Shown here: in pieces, positions 58,001 to 64,000 of the stretch | Numbering within the stretch: position 1 is the stretch's first letter | How the letters are laid out: every line of letters begins with the position of its first letter | Assembly (NCBI GenBank): GCA_021018995.1 | Contig: CM037586.1 | Span: 150,206,060-150,270,059 of the forward strand | Length of the DNA: 64,000 nucleotides | Direction of reading: 5' to 3' | DNA from: Chloranthus sessilifolius | Taxonomy: Eukaryota; Streptophyta; Magnoliopsida; Chloranthales; Chloranthaceae | Translations under genes and position numbers: made by a program | Notes under the pieces: model-generated | Seen by the model: the letters and a program-made list of their open reading frames with translations, nothing else | What the model was told of the DNA's origin: nothing | Databases searched by the model: none

Positions 58001-58174
58001 TAAGTATTAGGTTTTATTGTGACCCGAAGTTTTAGTGATAAGTTATGTTAGGATATATGAAACCCAACTGTGACTCTGCCACAGTTAGTATCAAAGTCGT
58101 TTCTTTTAGAAATTCTGACAATCATTCCTTTTGTCAGAGCATCGGGACTTCTGTTAACGAAACTTTGGTTTCAA

Positions 58175-59464
58175 ATGCAGCCGTCAATGTCTTTTAGGGG
58201 AAGGGGCCGACCCAGGGGCGGCCAAGGTAGAAGTTTGCGTAGTGGAGATGGGTACATCTCTCCTACAAACAGAGTGCCTATGGAGAATAGAGGGACCCCA
58301 GAGGGTAGCGGTAGTAGAAAAGTAGAGAACCAGGATCAAGATCGTCAGGATCGATATCAAAGAGAACAAGAAAGGACCAGAGAAAGAAATGAGGAGAGAG
58401 AAGAGCGTCAGAGGATGATGCACACCATGGAGACCATGGCGACTGCCATGGCATAGCAGGCAGCATCCTTGGCAGCTCATACTGCCCACGAGCAATAGCA
58501 GCCACCTACGCCTCCAGTAGGACCTACACTGCCAGTGGCTTCAGCGTCTACCGAGTTTAGGAGGATGAGACCTCCTAGCTTTTCAAGGCAAGCAGACACC
58601 ATGGCAGCTGAAAATTGGCTGAGTGAGATGGAGAAAGTGTTTAGCATGCTGACATGCACAGAAGACGAGAGCGTCCGTTGGGCAGCCTATATGTTAGATG
58701 GGAGGTTGGGCCTTGGTGGAAGTCCATTTCACGGACAAGGGCTCAGGAGACCCCAAATTTGCCTTGAACATGGGATGAATTCGTTGAAGAGTTTAACAAG
58801 CGATTTCCCTCAAGTCAAATAGGTTCAATTCCTTCAACTTGTGCAAGGGAAGATGACAGTGAGAGAATATGGGGTAGAGTTCATGCGACTTTCACGTTTT
58901 GCTCCCGAGTTTGTGGCCTCGGATCTAATGAAGGCTAAGAAATTTCAACGCATCTTAAGGCCGGATATCAGGGGAAAAGTCGCTGCTTTTGAGTTGAAAA
59001 CCTATGAAGCAGTAATGAGCAAGGCTCTTGTGGTGGAAGAAGACGTGGAAGAAATGTATAAGAGAAGGGACCAACAGCATAAAGAAAGAGCAAGTCAAAT
59101 GCAGTCATATACCCATGAGCAGGCAATCGAGACATCGAAATTCTTGATGCCAGCATCCAGTCTACCTGCTCAGCCTATCCACTCACGACCACCCATGTCT
59201 ACGCCTACGAGGTCTTTTCGTCCTCCGAACCCTACAACGATGCTCCAATCAAGGGTGCAACCGACTTCACACACCGCTTCTGCCGCCCCAATTGAGTCGT
59301 GCTCAAGATGCGAGAAGCAACATAAGATGGAAGAGTGTAGGTGGGTTAAGGGCGCATGTTTCAAGTGTGGCCGGCAAGGACATTTGATAAAGGATTGCCC
59401 CGCTGCGAAGAAAGGACAGGCGACATTGATAAGCTCTCATGAGCCCTCCCGACCTACAATTTAA
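58175..59464 (+). pseudogene. Decayed Tekay-type gag
   Basis: The likely start is the ATG at 58175 (MQPSMSFRGRGRPRGGQGR), the usual basic opening of Tekay gag. An Arg/Glu-rich coiled stretch follows (to 58450). Two in-frame TAG stops at 58454-58456 and 58496-58498 sit where CAG (Gln) codons are expected. The retrotransposon gag domain starts near 58590 (AAENWLSEMEKVF), goes out of frame near 58720, and regains frame by 58841 (MTVREYGVEFMRLSRFAPEF). Two zinc knuckles end it: CSRCEKQHKMEEC and canonical CFKCGRQGHLIKDC (59300-59400). It would normally form the nucleocapsid. The stop at 59464 is not followed by protease. Confidence 0.9.
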
Positions 59465-60105
59465 GATCAAGTTTCAAATGCTTGAACTCTACACTAGACG
59501 ATTTTGGTTGTTATAGTTAGATGGTTATTTTATCATTTGCGCATAGATATTGTTGATGTACTTTGCTGATAGTTGGACATACTATCATGACTAGGTTGTC
59601 TTCACGATTGATTGCAATTGTAGAGGTGAATGGCATATGATAAATATCTGCAGGATTCCTTATGGTTATAGTTGTAGCTCAAATAGTAATGAATTGCAGG
59701 GTAATGCTTTACATAGCCTCCATGTTTATGGGATGGTTATTTTATGACATGGTTTAATTTTCTATATGGATAATTGTGGTTGTGGTTAATATCTAAAATG
59801 GTTATAGGTTATGGATAAAGGTTTTAATTATCATTTTGATGATTCTGATTATCTAAGATGCATTAATAGCCTGCCAAGCTTATCAAACAAAGGAATAACA
59901 TAGTCGTGGCTAAATGTTCAGTTTAGTTGTGGATGTCTTGTTAGTCATTCATGAAAATTACGTGGATTGATGTGATTGATCTTGTTAGTTTGACCATTAT
60001 GGTGTACCCTCAGTATTCATATCATACCACCAACAGTGGGCATACACTTTGGCTTGGTAATGTGTTTTTGCAGCCAAACGAGTCATGAATTTCGAGGACG
60101 AAATT
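59465..60105 (+). other. Non-coding spacer after gag
   Basis: No pol motif or other frame is seen. In autonomous relatives about 4 kb of pol would lie here. The 3' part (from about 60085) has GAATTTCGAGGACGAAATTT, common just before the purine tract in this lineage. Confidence 0.6.
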
Positions 60106-60197
60106 TCCTTTAAGGGGAGGAGAATGTAATAACCCTGATTCTATCAAAAAGAAGTCCGACAATTTTTTATGACGAAAATTTTATAAGGAGGGAAGAA
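60106..60197 (+). other. Two successive polypurine tracts
   Basis: TTTAAGGGGAGGAGAA (60109-60124) is followed by an LTR-like start TGTAATAACCCTG at 60125; then TTATAAGGAGGGAAGAA (60181-60197) precedes the real 3' LTR start TGTAACATCC at 60198. Both are preceded by GACGAAA-type sequence, so the unit is duplicated with divergence. Confidence 0.85.
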
Positions 60198-63100
60198 TGT
60201 AACATCCTGAAAAATTCGAATTTAAATAGTGTACCTCGGGATGCATGCCCGACTTTGAATAGTGTGCCTTGGGGTGCGTGCCAGACTGGTCACGTACCTG
60301 ACTTTGTGAAATTAATTAATTAAGTTACTTTGGGTTAGGTCTTAAGTGGAAAAGATTAACAAAATGGTGTGTTAGTCATTAGATGATCTTAATATACACC
60401 AAGCTTTAGTGTATTGGCTCAACACTGAATCCGATGGATAAATGGTTTGCGTGTGTTGGCCCCACACCGAATCAAAAGAGTATTTTATGGTAGATAACAC
60501 CCTAACTAGGTGTGTTCATTTCACGCGGAAGCTAGTTCTTTAGATAAGAACTAATACCCAAGGATTCATGTATATGCTTTGTAAGGGAAGCAAGCCCTTT
60601 GGCTTATAATAAGAGAAGGCAAGGGGGTTCCTTTGGTTACCCGGTTTGCAAGAGAAAGGGGTTTTAGGTTTTCTTGTGAAAGAAAGAAGAAGGAGAAGAG
60701 GTGCCGGATCTGTGTGCCCCAAGCCTTGGGATTACATGAAAAAGGCTTGGTGAGATTGTGTGAGAAAGAGAATCCCCAATATTTCAACTTTGAAACCCTA
60801 GATCATTGTGCGAGCTCGTGGATCGAGGAGTCGATCGAATCGAGGTAAAAAATTTTGGTTATGTGTTGTGTATGATCTTTAGGTTTGATTATGTGAAAAT
60901 CAATGAAAAAGAAGGATGATAGATATGATTTTTATGAAAAAATGGGTTTCAAGGTTCAAACCCGAGAACTGCTCAAAAAAAATTGCGAAACTCGATTGAT
61001 CGATTTTAAAAATCGATTAATCGATTTTTGACAAGAGAGAAATTCAAGAGGAACTTCATGAAATCGATTAATCGAATAGAATTTCGATTAATCGATTTTG
61101 AAATTCGATTGATCGATTTTGAAAATCGATTAATCTATTTTGCCTGGGCTTACTGACATTATTAGAGTATTTTGGCCATAACTTTTTGTGTCAAACTCCG
61201 ATTGATGTGATTCTTATTGTGTTAGAAAGAGGACAGCAAGCCCTACAACTTTTGTGAATTGACTAACTTATGAATCAATCATTTTAAAAGTCAAAAGTTA
61301 GTAATAATCTGGGTCAAATGCTGATTTTTGAGAAACGAAACCGATTAATCGAATTAAATTCGATTGATCGATTTTTGAATTTCGATTGATCGATTTGGAA
61401 TCGATTAATCGAATGGGTATTTCCAGTGGCTAAAAAAAAGTTACAGTTTGGGAAAATCGATTGATCGATTTTGGAATTTCGATTAATCGATATAGGGATC
61501 GATTAATCGATTTTGACTGTGCTCTCCAGTACTGCTTTGGTATTTTGACCATAACATTTTGCTCCGACCTCTGATTGATTAAATTCTTAAGGCGTTGGAA
61601 AGATAACAAAGAGATCTATAACTTGTGTTTTGACCAACTTATAAATCTAAATTTTTAAAGGTCAAAATTTAGGGGGAAGGTTACATCCATTTCTATGTTT
61701 GCGCGAACTTGCCCGTTCCGACTCGATTTTGAGAAAACACTTAAATAGTCTAAGTGATTAGTGATTAGAATTGATCCTTGATACATCATCATATATTTTT
61801 AATGTAGATTGAGGGCGGGAATCTATCGAAAAGGCTTAGCTTGGCTTCGCGCAACTTAGAGGTTAAGGTGGGAAAAATTTGACACTCAATTTCATTCTTG
61901 ATTCTGATTTCATAGATGCTTTGATATGATCAAATGAAATAAGATACGTTTTACTGCTTTTGAACTAGTATTTGACTTGTTTGATCTTGAAATGGTTTTA
62001 GAACTCAGAAATTTAGTGTGGGAAAAGTTTCATATACAATTGCATTTCGGTTTGATTTTTCATAGGCTTAGATATGATCATTCGGAATGTAATAAATTGA
62101 CCATATTTGAATTGTACTTACACTCTTTGGAATATAAAATGCATGTTTGCTTTGAAATCTTTTTGAGATATCGACATATGGATTGTGTGTTTACCTTAGA
62201 ACTTTTGAGATTTTGAAATATATGGTGCTTTCTACCCTTTTGAAATATCGAAAATGTGTTTTACTTTCAAATCATTTGGAGGATCGAAAATGCTTTATTC
62301 CGAAGTTTTAGAAAGATCGAATCAAAAATGAAATATTGAACATCACTTAAGTAAATCCAACTATAAGTCAAGTAAATTGAAGTGGACCGCTATGGGCGGA
62401 TTATAAGTACACTGTGGACCGCTATGGGCGGATTATAAGTATATTGTGGACCGCTACGGGCGAATTATGTGCATTTATGGACCGCCAGGGCAGATTGTTC
62501 GTAGGATCGTGGACCGCTAGGGCGGATTATAAGTAAACAAATCAAATAAGTAAGCCATGTAAATGAACTGAACTCCACAAATCAGATGTATAAGTCATTT
62601 AAGCAAATCAAACTTCATAAATCGAGTCTGTAAGACATGTAAATCGAGCATAAGAACCGTAATTTGACCGGTACGGCGGGTTATCCGTAATTTGAACCAG
62701 TACGGTGGGATATCCGTAATTTGAACCGGTACGGCGGGATATCCGTAATTTGAATCGGTATGGTGGGATATCCATAATTTGAACTGATACGGCAGTTTAT
62801 TTGTAATTCATTATTTGTATCGTGCTTTGAAATTCAAACATTGAATCCGAAACTCTGAACAAGCTATGTAAGAATAAGTAAGGCCGGCACGGCGGAATAT
62901 TCGTAATTTGAATCGGCACAGCGGGATATCCGTCAATCGACTTTGTAGATGTAAGAATGTGTAAGACATGTAATTGAAGCTATGTAAGAATGTGTAAGAC
63001 ACGTAAGTGAATGTAAGCGAACTCCGTAAATCAAGATAAGACATGTAAGCGAATTGAAAACAGTTTCAGTTTTGATAAAAAAATGTCTTTGAAATGAGTT

Positions 63101-63758
63101 TGATTTTTAAATCAACTTGCCTTTGAATTCAGTTTGCTTTTGAAATTAGTTTGCCTTTGAAATCAGCTTCGATTTTGATAAGAAAATACCTTCGAAATCA
63201 ATTTCGCTTTTGATAAGAAAATGCTTTTGAAATTCAGTTTCTATTGTGAGTTTGAAAATGTCAACAGTTTTTAATATGAAAATGTTTTGATCTTCGTCTT
63301 TGAATCTATGTATGACTGATGAGATATACATTGGTATTGATTTTCTCTACTGAGCTTAGATGTAGCTCACCTCGACTATACGTCATAGGTATAACGCTAT
63401 CAGGACACCAGACTTAGAAATTGAGGAATTGAGGAGTGCTGAGATTTTTGGGATTGTAGATCGAGTGCCTTGTGGAGTTTGGTGAGTGTGGCTTGGTACA
63501 ATGTGTTATTATATACTAGTTGTGCACCACTGTTTGGTGATGTTGGTACACCATCGGTGGTTATTGTTAGTTATTGTAATATTTAATATTAGAATTTGAG
63601 ATTTTATTTATGCTATCTTTTGTACCAAGTATTCTATATCAAGTGTGATCTACGATCTGACAGTCCGATTTTTCTGTTGGATTTAGTTTTAAAAAAAAAT
63701 AAAATAAAATAAAAAATATTGTTGGTTTTTGTGGAAACGGGAAAATCGGGCTGTCACA
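60198..63758 (+). repeat. 3' LTR of the Tekay-type element
   Basis: 3561 bp, collinear with the 5' LTR. It differs by scattered substitutions, by extra ATCGATT units near 61090-61140, by fewer such units near 61450, and by an A-rich tract (63689-63715) in place of the (TA)n run. Confidence 0.92.
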
Positions 63759-63759
63759 G

Positions 63760-64000
63760 TAGGGGTCTCAATGGGCCAGGTGGGGCCTGTTTCAGCCCGG
63801 GACTCTTGGAGCTAGCTTATACCCGGCCCGATTACTAATCAAGCCAAACCGGCTCATTTATAAATTAGGCCGGGTAGGATCGAGCCGTGGACCACTATAT
63901 AAGAGGCACATGTGGTTTGTTCAAGCTGAGCTTAACCAGGCCAACTTTTAATTGAGCTTTGCAGCTAGCCCAGACACGGCCAGATTAGTAATCGGGATGA
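63760..64000. mobile_element. hAT element end, partial
   Basis: Starts TAGGGGTCTCAATGGGCC, nearly the same terminus as the hAT element at 9466 (TAGGGCTCTCAATGGG), followed by similar GGCCCGG-rich sequence. The Tekay-type element inserted after its first four bases, so the original left end is at 54460. It runs off the window. No coding sequence is visible. Confidence 0.75.

Larger units (their letters stand above)
54464..63758 (+). mobile_element. Tekay-type Ty3/Gypsy element, gag only (TR-GAG-like)
   Basis: Complete 9.3-kb element with LTRs at 54464-57985 and 60198-63758 (TGTAACATCCTG ... TCACA) and a perfect 5-bp target duplication GTAGG (54459-54463 and 63759-63763). The interior is only 2.2 kb and encodes a decayed gag; no protease, RT, RNase H or integrase motif was found. 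That fits terminal-repeat retrotransposons with only a gag domain. Both a primer site and a polypurine tract occur twice. LTR divergence is moderate: about 16 differences by eye in the first 230 bp. Confidence 0.93.

Noticed and set aside
59300..59400. Zinc knuckle as a sign of an endogenous plant pararetrovirus
   Set aside because: The knuckle belongs to a gag flanked by 3.5-kb LTRs with a 5-bp target duplication; no movement protein or coat protein motif is present.
54464..63758. A tandem duplication of a genomic segment in place of a retrotransposon
   Set aside because: The exact GTAGG duplication, TGT/ACA ends, primer site, purine tract and gag show an LTR retrotransposon.

Overview
The window is nuclear DNA from a flowering plant: AT-rich, intron-poor and dominated by nested transposable elements of plant-typical families (Tekay-type Ty3/Gypsy, Ty1/Copia, hAT, Mutator-like, PIF/Harbinger and CACTA MITEs, tRNA-derived SINEs). 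The species cannot be named from the sequence. One gene looks intact and functional: a single-exon PLS-class pentatricopeptide repeat (PPR) protein on the minus strand at 38821-40500. Every other long reading frame is a decayed transposon gene or a chance frame inside a repeat.

Layout. 1-3989: AT-rich, no gene. 3990-5233 and 6299-8954: two Mutator-type MITEs built largely from 22-bp tandem units. 9296-9447: CACTA MITE. 9466-17679: a non-autonomous hAT element (8-bp target duplication, 7 of 8 matching) that received a 7-kb Mutator-like element (MULE, 9774-16778, perfect 9-bp duplication ATTATATTA) and a SINE (16818-17184, 15-bp duplication). The MULE carries a decayed MURA transposase (plus strand) and a convergent decayed DUF1985/Ulp1-type cysteine protease gene (minus strand). 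17730-21560: small DNA transposons nested in each other. 21837-25450: a non-coding LTR retrotransposon (duplication ATCAC). About 25456-35632: a hAT element of the TTF-zinc-finger/DUF4371 transposase type, interrupted by a solo Tekay LTR (25860-28222, duplication ACTGA) and by an inverted, internally deleted copy of itself (30627-34446, duplication CTCATGTT), which gives a large imperfect palindrome.

35633-38114: a truncated TIR element and a GATAC-rich hAT MITE. 38821-40500: the PPR gene. 41044-42389: a small TRIM-like LTR element carrying a CACTA mini-MITE, then a hAT MITE. 42666-47939: a decayed Copia element (minus strand) with mismatched ends. 48280-49213: two SINEs of one family in opposite orientation. 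49330-52150: a non-coding LTR element. 52577-53420: a third Mutator-type MITE with a 22-bp array. 53629-53936: a foldback MITE. 54464-63758: a complete Tekay-type retrotransposon (3.5-kb LTRs, duplication GTAGG) that keeps only gag (TR-GAG-like) and has doubled primer-binding and polypurine sites. It inserted four bases inside the end of another hAT element that runs off the window.

The most unusual pattern is the shared design of four Mutator-type elements: related ends, the same GGCTTGGAGCTGG-type subterminal motif, and internal arrays of short palindrome-centred units with a period of exactly 22 bp (21 in the autonomous member), while the unit sequence differs between families. Coordinates tied to target duplications are reliable to the base; boundaries described as about are judged by eye.
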